Origin: Bacteroidaceae bacterium | Lineage (GTDB): Bacteria; Bacteroidota; Bacteroidia; Bacteroidales; Bacteroidaceae | Direction of reading: 5' to 3' | NCBI GenBank assembly: GCA_017464815.1 | Contig: JAFTYI010000027.1 | Coordinates: 19,232-83,231, forward strand | Length of the DNA stretch: 64,000 bases | Part shown: piece by piece, positions 17,303-26,009 of the stretch | Layout: each line of letters opens with the position of its first letter | Position numbering within the stretch: position 1 is the stretch's first letter | The notes under the pieces: model-generated | Told to the model about the DNA's origin: nothing | What the model saw: only the letters and a program-made list of their open reading frames with translations | Databases searched by the model: none | Position numbers and translations under genes: made by a program

Positions 17303-18067
17303 TTATGAGTTTTTGAATGGTACATCGTAATCGACGCGACACATTTTGTTAATCATCCGCAGGCGGGGCTTGAAGCGGTTTTGTTTCAATCCGCCATCGG
17401 TCAGGGCCATACCCATGCAATATTTGCTGAATCCCGAGGGCTGTATGCGCAACTGGCGAAGCAGCTCCAGGATGGGCGAAAAGGTCTGTCCGTCGCGCTT
17501 CAGTTCGATGATGACAAGGCCTTCCAGGCAACACACCTGATTGGTGGTGAAGTTGTGGAAGCGCAGATTGGTGTCAATCGTCAGCCGCTCGGTCATGTTG
17601 CGGTTGACCAAGGTGATACGCGTAAATCGGTTCTCAATGCGGTTCATCAGCCGGTCAGGAGCATAATGCAGGTGCGAAGCGATGAAGTCGGTGTGTCCGT
17701 CCTTCTCGCCCACGGCACACTCCACCCGCTTCTTGGCGGTGCGTCCCTTGTTGTTCTTGTTCTTCACCTCCAGGAAAGAGACTCCCGAATGCTCGTAGGC
17801 ACGGATGCGGATCTTCTGCCGCGTCTTTCGCCCACGCAGATGCTCCAGATACATGTCGTACCGGTCGGTGTCGTAATAAAGTGTGTAGTAGGGCATGTTG
17901 CGCCGTCCGTCAATCTCCTGCACCCAATATTGCTCACGCGCCATCTCCAACAGGCGGACGAGCTTGGGCAACGTTGTCACATACTTCGTGTCAATGCGAT
18001 TCATCAGACGCACTGCCTTCATCTGTTCCAACGAAACGGGTGTATAAGACTGCAATATTTTTTCCAT
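17303..18067 (-). CDS. VTC-domain (polyphosphate polymerase-like) protein
   Basis: A 254-residue soluble VTC/CYTH-like tunnel-fold protein. Typical residues are visible: RIDTKYVTTL, YYDTDRYDMYLEHLRGRKTRQKIRIRAY, FLEVKNKNNKGRTAKKRVE, ENRFTRITLVN, LEGLVIIELKRDG and FSKYCMG. In yeast Vtc4 this domain makes polyphosphate from ATP; bacterial VTC proteins beside DUF4956 are unproven. ATG 18067 is chosen because the longer reading would need TTG. It is the first gene of the five-gene operon. Confidence 0.88.
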   Translation of the reverse strand: MEKILQSYTPVSLEQMKAVRLMNRIDTKYVTTLPKLVRLLEMAREQYWVQEIDGRRNMPYYTLYYDTDRYDMYLEHLRGRKTRQKIRIRAYEHSGVSFLEVKNKNNKGRTAKKRVECAVGEKDGHTDFIASHLHYAPDRLMNRIENRFTRITLVNRNMTERLTIDTNLRFHNFTTNQVCCLEGLVIIELKRDGQTFSPILELLRQLRIQPSGFSKYCMGMALTDGGLKQNRFKPRLRMINKMCRVDYDVPFKNS

Positions 18068-18095
18068 GGTAGGCAAAAAAGTTTTTTCAGGTTAC
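18068..18095. repeat. A-run/T-run palindromic motif, copy 2
   Basis: GGTAGGCAAAAAAGTTTTTT followed by CAGGTTAC, directly upstream of the VTC start codon. Compare 8196-8224 and 36699-36727. Confidence 0.55.
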
Positions 18096-18198
18096 AAAGA
18101 AAAAGAAAAAAGATTAAATAGAAAAATTTATTCCGTAAATATTACGTCTTTCTCTACTAAATAGACAAATATTCAAAGAAATGAGACATTTCCCTACC

Positions 18199-20028
18199 CT
18201 ATCCCCACACTTTCATCTGGCAATGGCGGCAATCAAACTCCAAACGGAAACGGCGACCGTCGGCGGAAACAATATAATAAGGTTCGCGGAAAGGCGACGT
18301 CTTCCGATGGTGCAGGGGGCACCACCCCATGCTGTAACGGAGGCAGTGGCGACAGGTCATCACCACCTGTTCGCCCTCGGGCTTGCGGGCTTCAAAGGCC
18401 GGTTGGATGTCCGTCACCCCATGGGCGCGGTAAAAGGCTTCGGCTTCGCGATTCATCACATTACCCATATAAGTCAAGCGGTGTGTGGGGAAAGGATGAT
18501 TCTCCTTCCCTACCCTTACGGGCAGACGGCGGTGATTGATGCGGCGGGCACTGAGGAGCAACTCCACCACCCGACGGCGCCACTCGGCCACCACCGATGA
18601 GGGGATAAACCAATTGTCCGTCCATTCAATCTTCAAATCAACCAATTCAAACGGGGTATTTCCTAATTTGCCAAGTTGCGTGCGCAGGTTTTCGGTTTGC
18701 GATGTGCGGGCCGTCTCCTTTTTATACTCTACAGCCATGCTCACGGCAATATCGTCCTCATCCGTCAGCGTCAGCGAGAAGCCGAAGGGAGTTTCGCCCA
18801 ACAGCGCCTCCACACGGATGCGGCGCTCGGCCGACTTGCGCGAAAGCTGTTGTTCAAACTTCTGGTCGAAATTGCGGAAAATCTTCGTGCGGGGCATCAG
18901 TCGCGGCGGCATCTCCTGCGGAAAGAGGCGGTTGCCATCCACCCGATTGACGCGGAAACCCTGCAGACGCCCCACGTTGTCGATGTAACAAAGGCCATCG
19001 CCATTGTTGAAGGGCTTGATGCCCGCCACGGTGAAACTGTTTCCTCGCACCTCCTTCACGGTGCCCATTGCCTCGCCCAACGACTTGGGGGTGTCGAACG
19101 AAAAGATGTCCGGCGTGCGTCCCTCCAAGAAGTAGTGGGTAAATCCGCGATTGAAACTCTTGTCCGGCTGAGGAGTGAACTCCAAAGCCACCCGTCCCGA
19201 CGAAGCCCGGCGATACTCCTTCCGACGCTTGATAACCGCATCGAGTTGCCTGCGATAATAGGCCACCACATTCTTCACATAGGTCACATCCTTCAGCCGC
19301 CCCTCAATCTTCAGCGACGAGGCTCCGGCGTCCAGCAACTGCTCCAGGCGGTCACTCTGATTCAGGTCTTTCAGCGAAAGCAGGTGTTTGTCGCGCGCTA
19401 TCACCCGCCCTTCGGCATCCTCCATCGTGAAGGCCAGCCGACAGAACTGGGCACACTCACCACGATTGGCACTGCGCCCATAGCAGGCTTCGGAGACATA
19501 GCACTGTCCGCTATAGCTCACGCAAAGGGCACCGTGGACAAACACTTCCAGCGGTGTCTGCGGCACAGCTTGATGAATCTTAGAAATTTCTTCGAGCGAC
19601 AATTCGCGGGCAAGCACCACCTGGGTGAATCCCGCCTCGGAGAGGAACTGTACCTTCTCCACCGAACGGTTGTCCATCTGCGTACTGGCATGCAGGGCGA
19701 TGGGCGGCAAGTTCATGCGGGCGATGGCCATGTCCTGCACGATGAGGGCATCCACCCCTGCGTCGTAGAGTTGCCATATCATCCGCTCCGTCTCGTCCAG
19801 TTCATCATTGCGCAAGATGGTGTTCACCGTCACATAGACACGTGCGCCAAACAGGTGGGCATAGTCGGCCAGTGTCCGTATATCATTCACCGAGTTTCCT
19901 GCCGACGCACGCGCACCGAATCGCGGCGCACCAATATAGACAGCATCAGCACCGTGGTCGATGGCCGCGATGCCACACTCCAAGTTCTTGGCCGGAGCAA
20001 GCAGTTCGATAGGACGTTGGTGAAGCAT
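18199..20028 (-). CDS. Peptidase U32-family protein (tRNA hydroxylation TrhP-like)
   Basis: A 609-residue cytosolic protein. The N-terminal U32 domain has IELLAPAKNLECGIAAIDHGADAVYIG, LARELSLEEI and the family signature VFVHGALCVSYSGQC, followed by the Cys-bearing ANRGECAQFCR. A middle domain (GRVALEFTPQPDKSFNRGFTH) matches the collagenase-like second domain. The C-terminus holds CRHCLRYSMGWCPLHH and CRHCQ, a likely metal-binding patch. Escherichia coli relatives TrhP/YegQ act in prephenate-dependent tRNA hydroxylation. No protease evidence is seen here. Confidence 0.9.
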   Translation of the reverse strand: MLHQRPIELLAPAKNLECGIAAIDHGADAVYIGAPRFGARASAGNSVNDIRTLADYAHLFGARVYVTVNTILRNDELDETERMIWQLYDAGVDALIVQDMAIARMNLPPIALHASTQMDNRSVEKVQFLSEAGFTQVVLARELSLEEISKIHQAVPQTPLEVFVHGALCVSYSGQCYVSEACYGRSANRGECAQFCRLAFTMEDAEGRVIARDKHLLSLKDLNQSDRLEQLLDAGASSLKIEGRLKDVTYVKNVVAYYRRQLDAVIKRRKEYRRASSGRVALEFTPQPDKSFNRGFTHYFLEGRTPDIFSFDTPKSLGEAMGTVKEVRGNSFTVAGIKPFNNGDGLCYIDNVGRLQGFRVNRVDGNRLFPQEMPPRLMPRTKIFRNFDQKFEQQLSRKSAERRIRVEALLGETPFGFSLTLTDEDDIAVSMAVEYKKETARTSQTENLRTQLGKLGNTPFELVDLKIEWTDNWFIPSSVVAEWRRRVVELLLSARRINHRRLPVRVGKENHPFPTHRLTYMGNVMNREAEAFYRAHGVTDIQPAFEARKPEGEQVVMTCRHCLRYSMGWCPLHHRKTSPFREPYYIVSADGRRFRLEFDCRHCQMKVWG

Positions 20029-20036
20029 ATCTTTTC

Positions 20037-20213
20037 AATAAGGAGTTAAAGGAGTTAGAGGGGTTAGAGGAGTTAGAGGAGCTACCAGCCCTGCAGGCTT
20101 AGGAGTTAAAGCCAATAGTCCGTACTTTGAAACTGCACATTTGGCTTAGCAGGCCAAAGCCTGCGATAACTCCTTTAACTCCTAACGAAGTGATAACTCC
20201 TTTAACTCCTTAT
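20037..20213. repeat. GGAGTTAAA 9-mer repeat with inverted partner
   Basis: Tandem GGAGTTAAA/GGAGTTAGA units fill 20037-20111 with a gap. Their complement (AACTCCTTTAACTCCT) occurs twice at 20167-20213. The two sides can form a long hairpin between metA and the U32 gene. The same 9-mer forms an array at 31341-31403. Confidence 0.85.
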
Positions 20214-20222
20214 TAAATCCCA

Positions 20223-21140
20223 TTATTTAATCTCATTAATATCAAACGGAGTCTCCTGATACACATAGTAGTTCAACCAATTCTGGAAGAACAGATTGGC
20301 ATGGGCACGCCAGCGCACCAAGGGACCCTTCGCGGGGTCATTGTCGCGGTAGTAGTTCACAGGCATTTCGATGGGCAGCCCCTTATCGAGGTCGCGACGG
20401 TACTCCGTGTCGAGCGTCAGAGGCGAATACTCCGAATGGCCGGTGACGAAGATTTCCCTTCCGCCACGTGCCATCACCATGTACACGCCCGACTCGTCCG
20501 ACTCCGAAATCAAGTCCAACTCCTTCACCTTCAGGATATCCTCGCGATGCACCTCGGTGTGGCGGCTATGCGGCACGTAGAACACATCGTCGAACCCACG
20601 GAAGATGGGCAACAGAGGATTGTTCGTGTGGTGGGCAAAGATGCCGAACATCTTCTTGTCCAGCTTATACTTGGGCACACCGTAGTGGTAGTAAAGCCCC
20701 GCCTGCGCCGCCCAACATATATATAAGGTGGAGGTCACATGCGTGCGTGCCCAGCGGAAGATGTCCGAGATTTCGTCCCAATAGGCCACCTCCTCAAAGT
20801 CCATGTGCTCCACGGGCGCACCAGTGATAATCATGCCGTCGAACTTCTCGTCGCGCATCAGTTCAAAGTCGCGATAAAACGCCTTCATGTGCTCCACGGG
20901 CGTATTCTTCGACGTGTGGCTCTTCACCTTCATGAACGAGATTTCCAGCTGCAACGGTGTGTTCGACAGCAGGCGGATGAGGTCCGTCTCCGTCGTAATC
21001 TTCAGCGGCATCAGGTTCAGCACCACGATGCGCAACGGACGGATGTCCTGCTGCGTGGCACGCGAGTTGTCAATCACAAAGATATTTTCCTGCTTCAGCA
21101 GTTCAATCGCTGGCAGTTTATCAGGCAAATTCAGTGGCAT
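20223..21140 (-). CDS. metAA: Homoserine O-acetyltransferase, MetA type
   Basis: A 305-residue cytosolic enzyme that acylates homoserine at the start of methionine synthesis. The catalytic Cys is in LYICWAAQAG, the His is in VPHSRHTE, and the Glu is in GHSEYSPLTLD. The acyl-specificity segment reads ITGAPVEHMDFEEV; a Glu here (where E. coli MetA has Gly) is known to favour acetyl-CoA over succinyl-CoA. Start ATG 21140 (MPLNLPDKLPA) is chosen over an upstream extension. No cognate downstream methionine gene is adjacent. Confidence 0.94.
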   Translation of the reverse strand: MPLNLPDKLPAIELLKQENIFVIDNSRATQQDIRPLRIVVLNLMPLKITTETDLIRLLSNTPLQLEISFMKVKSHTSKNTPVEHMKAFYRDFELMRDEKFDGMIITGAPVEHMDFEEVAYWDEISDIFRWARTHVTSTLYICWAAQAGLYYHYGVPKYKLDKKMFGIFAHHTNNPLLPIFRGFDDVFYVPHSRHTEVHREDILKVKELDLISESDESGVYMVMARGGREIFVTGHSEYSPLTLDTEYRRDLDKGLPIEMPVNYYRDNDPAKGPLVRWRAHANLFFQNWLNYYVYQETPFDINEIK

Positions 21141-21447
21141 GTGTTTTCTCCTTTTTAGTAAACCGTGGGAATTTATAGAACCCACCTTTATTCAGTTGGC
21201 GAAGGTAGTACAAACTTAGCGGAATACAAAATAAAAACGGAATTATTTTAGGGAAACACACCTTTTCGAGCAACTAACAACATTACCTGTCGGTGTGATT
21301 TGAGATGATTCGCACAACAAACGGTATTTTTTTGAGGTCATTTCGACAAAAAAAGGCTTTTTTACTTTGTTTGTTAAATGGTAATTTATAATTTTGTCCC
21401 GTTTTGTAAGATCTCACTTAACAAACCACCCAAAATAACAAACCAAT
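21141..21447. other. Divergent intergenic region between metAA and an AAA ATPase
   Basis: It contains promoter signals for the ATPase (21366-21396) and a -7-like TAAGTTTG for metAA on the minus strand at 21211-21218. A short 5-bp hairpin lies upstream of metAA. No gene is seen. Confidence 0.6.
21366..21396 (+). promoter_or_regulatory. Bacteroidetes-type promoter for AAA ATPase
   Basis: TTTG at 21366-21369, a 19-base spacer and TAATTTTG at 21389-21396 match the Bacteroidetes consensus. The start codon is about 52 bases downstream. Confidence 0.65.
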
Positions 21448-22728
21448 ATGGCCATATCAAGAAATGTACTACGACAAGTCATGCTCGACAATCAGAAAGA
21501 CATTGAGCAATATGAAATCTTCTATAGGGATTTTGATTTGGATTCTTTCCCCCTACAGGTCTTTGTCGGTGTACGCCGATCGGGTAAATCATATCTCCTT
21601 TTCCAAAAAATCCACAAAATGCTCAATGAAGGACATGATTGGTCGGATATGCTATACATTGATTTTGAAGATACACGCCTTGATGGTTTCACGGCAGAAG
21701 ACTTCAATCTTATTCTTGAATGCCACCAAGAGATATACGGCAAACGGCCCATGTTGTTCCTTGACGAAATACAGAATATAGAGGGTTGGCAGAAGTTTGC
21801 CCGCAACCTTGCTGATAAAAAGTACAGTGTATTCATCACAGGCAGCAATGCTAAAATGCTTTCCCGCGAAATCATGTCAGATTTGGGAGGAAGGTATCTT
21901 CCTGTCGAGGTTTATCCTCTGAGTTTCAAGGAATACCTCTCCTATACCCAAGTGCCATTCGATGAATTGTCGTTAACAGCCACGGAATCAAAGGCTCTGT
22001 TTATGAACGCTTATCAGAAGTATATGCTTTGGGGTGGATTACCAGAATCAGTCAATCTGTCTGTCAGAAGGGCTTACCTGTCAAGTGTGTATCAGAAGAT
22101 ATATCTTGGCGACATTGTACAACGTAACGGAATATCCAATCCCAAATTGCTCCAATTGCTGATAAAAAAGATGGCAGAGAGCGTAATGCAACCCATTTCT
22201 TACACCCGTCTGTCAAAAATACTGTCCAGCGTTGCCGGGCGAATCAGCGTCCCCACCGTATCAAACTATGTAGGACATGCCGAGGACGCCTGGCTGGTGT
22301 TGCGTTTGAGAAATATCGCATCCGCCTTTACTGAAAAAGAGAGTGTCTGCAAATACTATTTCATCGACAACGGTCTATTGACCCTTCAATTGCTGAATGC
22401 CGATACTATCCTTTTGGAAAATATTGTTGCACTGTCACTGTTCCGTAAATACGGACACGATTTGGACAATGAACGCGTATATTTCTATAATGCCAATGTT
22501 GAGATTGACTTCTATGTGCCGGAAGAGGAACTTGCCATACAGGCTACCTATTCCATTACTGACGAACAAACTAAAATTCGTGAAGTCGGTGCACTTACAA
22601 AATTACCCAATGTCTATCCGTGTCGTCGGCGCATGATAATTACTTATGACGAAGAAGGCATTATAACAGATGCACATGGAAGTATTGAAATCATTCCATG
22701 TTGGAAGTGGTTGTTGAGCTGCATATAA
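21448..22728 (+). CDS. AAA-family ATPase with DUF4143 domain, first copy
   Basis: A 426-residue cytosolic protein. The P-loop is VGVRRSGKSYLLF near residue 41, Walker B is MLFLDEIQNIEGW, and the sensor region is VFITGSNAKMLSRE, all typical of the AAA_14 family. A DUF4143 domain follows, with a restriction-endonuclease-like C-terminus (VYFYNANVEIDFYVPEEELAIQATYS). These ATPases are very common in Bacteroidales and their function is unsettled. Its G+C content appears lower than that of neighbouring metabolic genes. A second, diverged member lies at 29270. Confidence 0.9.
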   Translation: MAISRNVLRQVMLDNQKDIEQYEIFYRDFDLDSFPLQVFVGVRRSGKSYLLFQKIHKMLNEGHDWSDMLYIDFEDTRLDGFTAEDFNLILECHQEIYGKRPMLFLDEIQNIEGWQKFARNLADKKYSVFITGSNAKMLSREIMSDLGGRYLPVEVYPLSFKEYLSYTQVPFDELSLTATESKALFMNAYQKYMLWGGLPESVNLSVRRAYLSSVYQKIYLGDIVQRNGISNPKLLQLLIKKMAESVMQPISYTRLSKILSSVAGRISVPTVSNYVGHAEDAWLVLRLRNIASAFTEKESVCKYYFIDNGLLTLQLLNADTILLENIVALSLFRKYGHDLDNERVYFYNANVEIDFYVPEEELAIQATYSITDEQTKIREVGALTKLPNVYPCRRRMIITYDEEGIITDAHGSIEIIPCWKWLLSCI

Positions 22729-22776
22729 CCAAATCCGTAGTCAAAAAAAACAACCATTTCGAATATCAAAGGAAAA

Positions 22777-22813
22777 CGGGCAACCTTTGCACTTAGGATG
22801 CATCGGTTGCCCG
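22777..22813. terminator. 9-bp-stem hairpin between convergent genes
   Basis: CGGGCAACC (22777-22785) pairs with GGTTGCCCG (22805-22813) over a 19-base loop, downstream of the ATPase and of the Big_2 protein gene. Confidence 0.5.
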
Positions 22814-22848
22814 CCGTCTCATGCTTATGAAGACTTATTTATATCCAT

Positions 22849-25800
22849 TTACTTTACGAGAACCTTTCTTCCCTGTATCAGATAGATGCCCTTCTGCAAA
22901 CCTTCAAGCGAGGTGGCAGCCTGCTTCACCTGTCGGCCGGTGAGGTCGTAAATGTCGGCTGGCCATTGAGTCATGTCTGCCTCGACATCTTCAATGCCAT
23001 CGGCCTTGCACACAACCCGGCAAGTCGCGGTCACTCCACTGCCATCGTTGGCTGTGGCTGTAATGATGGCTACTCCACCCTTCACAGCTGTCACCATTCC
23101 ATTGGCATCCACCGTTATGGAACTTTCGTTCGATGACGACCAAGTGACACTGCGGTTCTCTGCATTGTAGGGCACTGCATAAGCTGTCAGTTCCAATGTG
23201 TTACCCACTTCAAGAATAGCAGACTTTTCATTGAGAATAATGGATGTCACCAGAATCGGTTTCAACGTGTAATCGGTTCCCAAGTAGTAGAGTTCAAAGT
23301 TGTCGAAGATGGTCCAATCCTGATGAGATGCAACCTCTTTCTTCACACCCAAGCGCAAGGTACCGTCGGTCACCTTCACCACCAATTCGTTGTGATACAG
23401 CCCTTCGCTGAAGAATGCCGATGCACCATCCATACCTTGCGGTACGTAGCCGATAGAGGTTGTCGTATAGTTTCCTTCCGGTGCTTCACCGCTCTTGGCA
23501 TCAGCCACGATAGACTTCAGCGGAGTGGCAGCATCGTTACCATACAGGTAAGCATTCAACTCCGGCGTACCGGCAGCATACTGCTCGGCTGCAACAGAGG
23601 CATCATTTCCATCACTGCCTATGCGGTAATATCCCTGTGCGCTCAATCTGTAATAGCCGTTAGGCAAGTTTGTCACTTCCTGATATACATCAAAGGGAGC
23701 TTCATTCCATTTTTCGGCATTCTTGTTTGAATCCCATCCACCGATAGCAGGTCCACCTTGCCAACCACCGATATTGGGGTCATTACGGCTGAAATCTGCC
23801 GCCTGGATGTAGAAGGTAGCATCCACGGGATTGCTTTCCGTAGCTCCAGTCAGTGCCGCTTCCATCTCTGCACGGGTTACCAACTGCCACTGTGCATTGG
23901 GTTGTGTGGCATCAGTAAGCGTACCGGTCAGGATGGTGGAAACGCCGTCGTATCCCCAGTAGTTAGCGCCGTCGAGAGACATGGCATAGACACCCTCGGC
24001 TGATTCTGTTATAATCCATTCGGCAGCCTCTGCATCCACGTAACCGTTGCTACCCAAATAGTGGTTGGTTTCACTATTAGCAATGTGTGTATCGATGAGG
24101 AACTTTCCATTCTCCGTATTGTAAAGAGTCACCTTTATACCATGCTTGCCCAACGAAGCACGTGTACCCCAATCGTTGGCTCCCACGAGGAATTTTCCGC
24201 TGGCCACGTTCTTCATGTAATAGTCACCCTCGGAGATGGACACTTTGGGTTGCTCCTTAGCTGTAACCTTTGCAATCACGTCAGCCAACTCCACACGCGT
24301 GCCAGCAGCAGTAGAGAACATAATGTTCTTCAACGTAATCTCATATTCTCCAATGAAATCTTCGGCAGCACTCACAGTAAAATGGATAAAGTCTCCACTT
24401 TTACCCGAGAAACAAGCATTGGTCAACGATGCACTCAACAAGCGAAGTGAGCCGTCATCTTGCACAGCTGACGAAAATGTGTGGTCATCCACGCGTTCTT
24501 CATTGAATGTGAAGTTTGGCTTTCCCTTCTTTTGTTCAATGGTCAATCCTGCGGGTACGGTAATATCGAATTGAAAAGCAACATAATTGTCTGCCACTTC
24601 ACTTTCAAACTGAATGGCGAGTTCCTTGGTTTCACCTGCCACAATCTCAAAGTCGCTCAAGTAGAATTTATCGTTGGTTACAACTTCTTTGGCCTTAACG
24701 GTCACAGCGCAAATGGCGCTCTTGTCGCCTGCCTTGGCGGTGATGGTAGCAGAACCTGCCTTTACGGCGGTAACGACTCCATTAGTCACGGTTGCCACAG
24801 AGGCATCAGAGGTTGTCCATGTCACCGTCTTGTCTGTTGCGTTGTCGGGAGCGACAGTTGCTACAAGAGTAACAGTTTCTCCTTCGGTCAGCTCGGCTGT
24901 AGTCTTGTCGAGAGTAATGCCTGTAACGGAAATTACCTTGGCGCTCACGGCGATGGTGCAAGTAGCACTCTTGTCGCCTGCCTTGGCGGTGATGGTAGCA
25001 TTACCTGCCTTTACGGCGGTAACGACTCCATTAGTCACGGTTGCAACAGAGGCATCAGAGGTTGTCCATGTCACCGTCTTGTCCGTTGCGTTGTCGGGAG
25101 CGACAGTGGCTACAAGGGTAACAGTTTCTCCTTCGGTCAGCACGGCTGTAGTCTTGTCAAGGGTGATGCCTGTAACGGAAATAACTTTGGCGTTCACGGC
25201 GATGGTGCAAGTAGCACTCTTGTCGCCTGCCTTGGCGGTGATGGTAGCATTACCTGCCTTTACGGCGGTAACCACTCCATTAGTCACGGTTGCCACAGAG
25301 GCATCAGAGGTTGTCCATGTCACCGTCTTGTCCGTTGCGTTGTCAGGAGCAACGGTGGCTACAAGGGTCACACTTTCTCCTTCGGTCAGTTCGGCAGTTG
25401 ATTTGTCCAAAGTGATACCGGTGACGGCTACAGTCGGGTCTTCTGCAGCTGGTCCTGTAACCTTTGTTGTTACGTCAGCCAACTCCGTGCGTGAGCCATC
25501 GGCGGTGGAGAACATAATGTTCTTGAACGCCAGTTCGTGATTGCCGGTGAAATCTTCTGCAGCAGTTACCGAAAAGAGGATGAAGTCACCCGTTTTCTCC
25601 CAAAAACTAGCATTAGTCAACGAAGCACTCAACACACGCAGAGCACCATCGGCTTGGGTAGCCGACGAGAAAGTATGATCGTCCATGCGGTCAGCATTGA
25701 AGGTGAAGTTGGGCTTCCCCTTCTTCTGTACGATGGTCAACCCTTCGGGCACATAGAGGTCAAACTGGAACGCCACATAGTTCAGTTGCGACGGGTCAGC

Positions 25801-25977
25801 ACTGTTCACATTGTCCGTCTCGAACTGGATGGCAAGCTGTTTTGTCTCACCTGCAGCAATCTCAAAGTCCGACAGATAAAACTTATCCTCGGCATTCACA
25901 TGTGTTGCCACACCTAGCAGGGCGGCAATCATGGCCGCTCTTACGAGCAGCCACGATTTTATTCGATTAGTCTTCAT
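22849..25977 (-). CDS. Large secreted protein with cohesin-like, Big_2 and C-terminal sorting modules
   Basis: A 1042-residue surface or secreted protein. The order is: signal peptide (to about 29), cohesin-like beta domain (30-173), three nearly identical 83-residue Ig-like Big_2 repeats (about 183-434), a second cohesin-like domain resembling the first (about 440-575), a RICIN-like or lectin-like region (580-720), a carbohydrate-binding-like domain (NPVDATFYIQAADFSRNDPN onward, to about 905), a fourth Big_2 (910-995) and a tail YDLTGRQV ... GIYLIQGRKVLVK. The tail fits a type IX-like sorting domain. No catalytic domain is visible; adhesion or glycan binding is inferred. Confidence 0.82.
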   Translation of the reverse strand: MKTNRIKSWLLVRAAMIAALLGVATHVNAEDKFYLSDFEIAAGETKQLAIQFETDNVNSADPSQLNYVAFQFDLYVPEGLTIVQKKGKPNFTFNADRMDDHTFSSATQADGALRVLSASLTNASFWEKTGDFILFSVTAAEDFTGNHELAFKNIMFSTADGSRTELADVTTKVTGPAAEDPTVAVTGITLDKSTAELTEGESVTLVATVAPDNATDKTVTWTTSDASVATVTNGVVTAVKAGNATITAKAGDKSATCTIAVNAKVISVTGITLDKTTAVLTEGETVTLVATVAPDNATDKTVTWTTSDASVATVTNGVVTAVKAGNATITAKAGDKSATCTIAVSAKVISVTGITLDKTTAELTEGETVTLVATVAPDNATDKTVTWTTSDASVATVTNGVVTAVKAGSATITAKAGDKSAICAVTVKAKEVVTNDKFYLSDFEIVAGETKELAIQFESEVADNYVAFQFDITVPAGLTIEQKKGKPNFTFNEERVDDHTFSSAVQDDGSLRLLSASLTNACFSGKSGDFIHFTVSAAEDFIGEYEITLKNIMFSTAAGTRVELADVIAKVTAKEQPKVSISEGDYYMKNVASGKFLVGANDWGTRASLGKHGIKVTLYNTENGKFLIDTHIANSETNHYLGSNGYVDAEAAEWIITESAEGVYAMSLDGANYWGYDGVSTILTGTLTDATQPNAQWQLVTRAEMEAALTGATESNPVDATFYIQAADFSRNDPNIGGWQGGPAIGGWDSNKNAEKWNEAPFDVYQEVTNLPNGYYRLSAQGYYRIGSDGNDASVAAEQYAAGTPELNAYLYGNDAATPLKSIVADAKSGEAPEGNYTTTSIGYVPQGMDGASAFFSEGLYHNELVVKVTDGTLRLGVKKEVASHQDWTIFDNFELYYLGTDYTLKPILVTSIILNEKSAILEVGNTLELTAYAVPYNAENRSVTWSSSNESSITVDANGMVTAVKGGVAIITATANDGSGVTATCRVVCKADGIEDVEADMTQWPADIYDLTGRQVKQAATSLEGLQKGIYLIQGRKVLVK
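24690..25436 (-). repeat. Three 249-bp direct repeats encoding Ig-like domains
   Basis: The block containing GCCTTGGCGGTGATGGTAGC recurs exactly 249 bases apart (24731, 24980, 25229). The units are nearly identical in DNA, so the copy number could change by recombination without shifting the frame. Confidence 0.9.
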
Positions 25978-26009
25978 ATCGTATACCTTATAATTATATA
26001 TGTACTACA

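Noticed and set aside
18676-20049. Open frame of 457 codons on the plus strand
   Set aside because: Antisense to the U32-family gene; no recognisable motif.
21141-21218. Possible SAM-II riboswitch before metAA
   Set aside because: A hairpin GTGGG/CCCAC followed by ACTAAAAAGG recalls SAM-II, but the loop lacks the segment needed for the pseudoknot and the stem is only five pairs.
24481-25540. Two long plus-strand open frames with repeated segments
   Set aside because: They are antisense translations of the Ig-like repeats, which explains their repetition.
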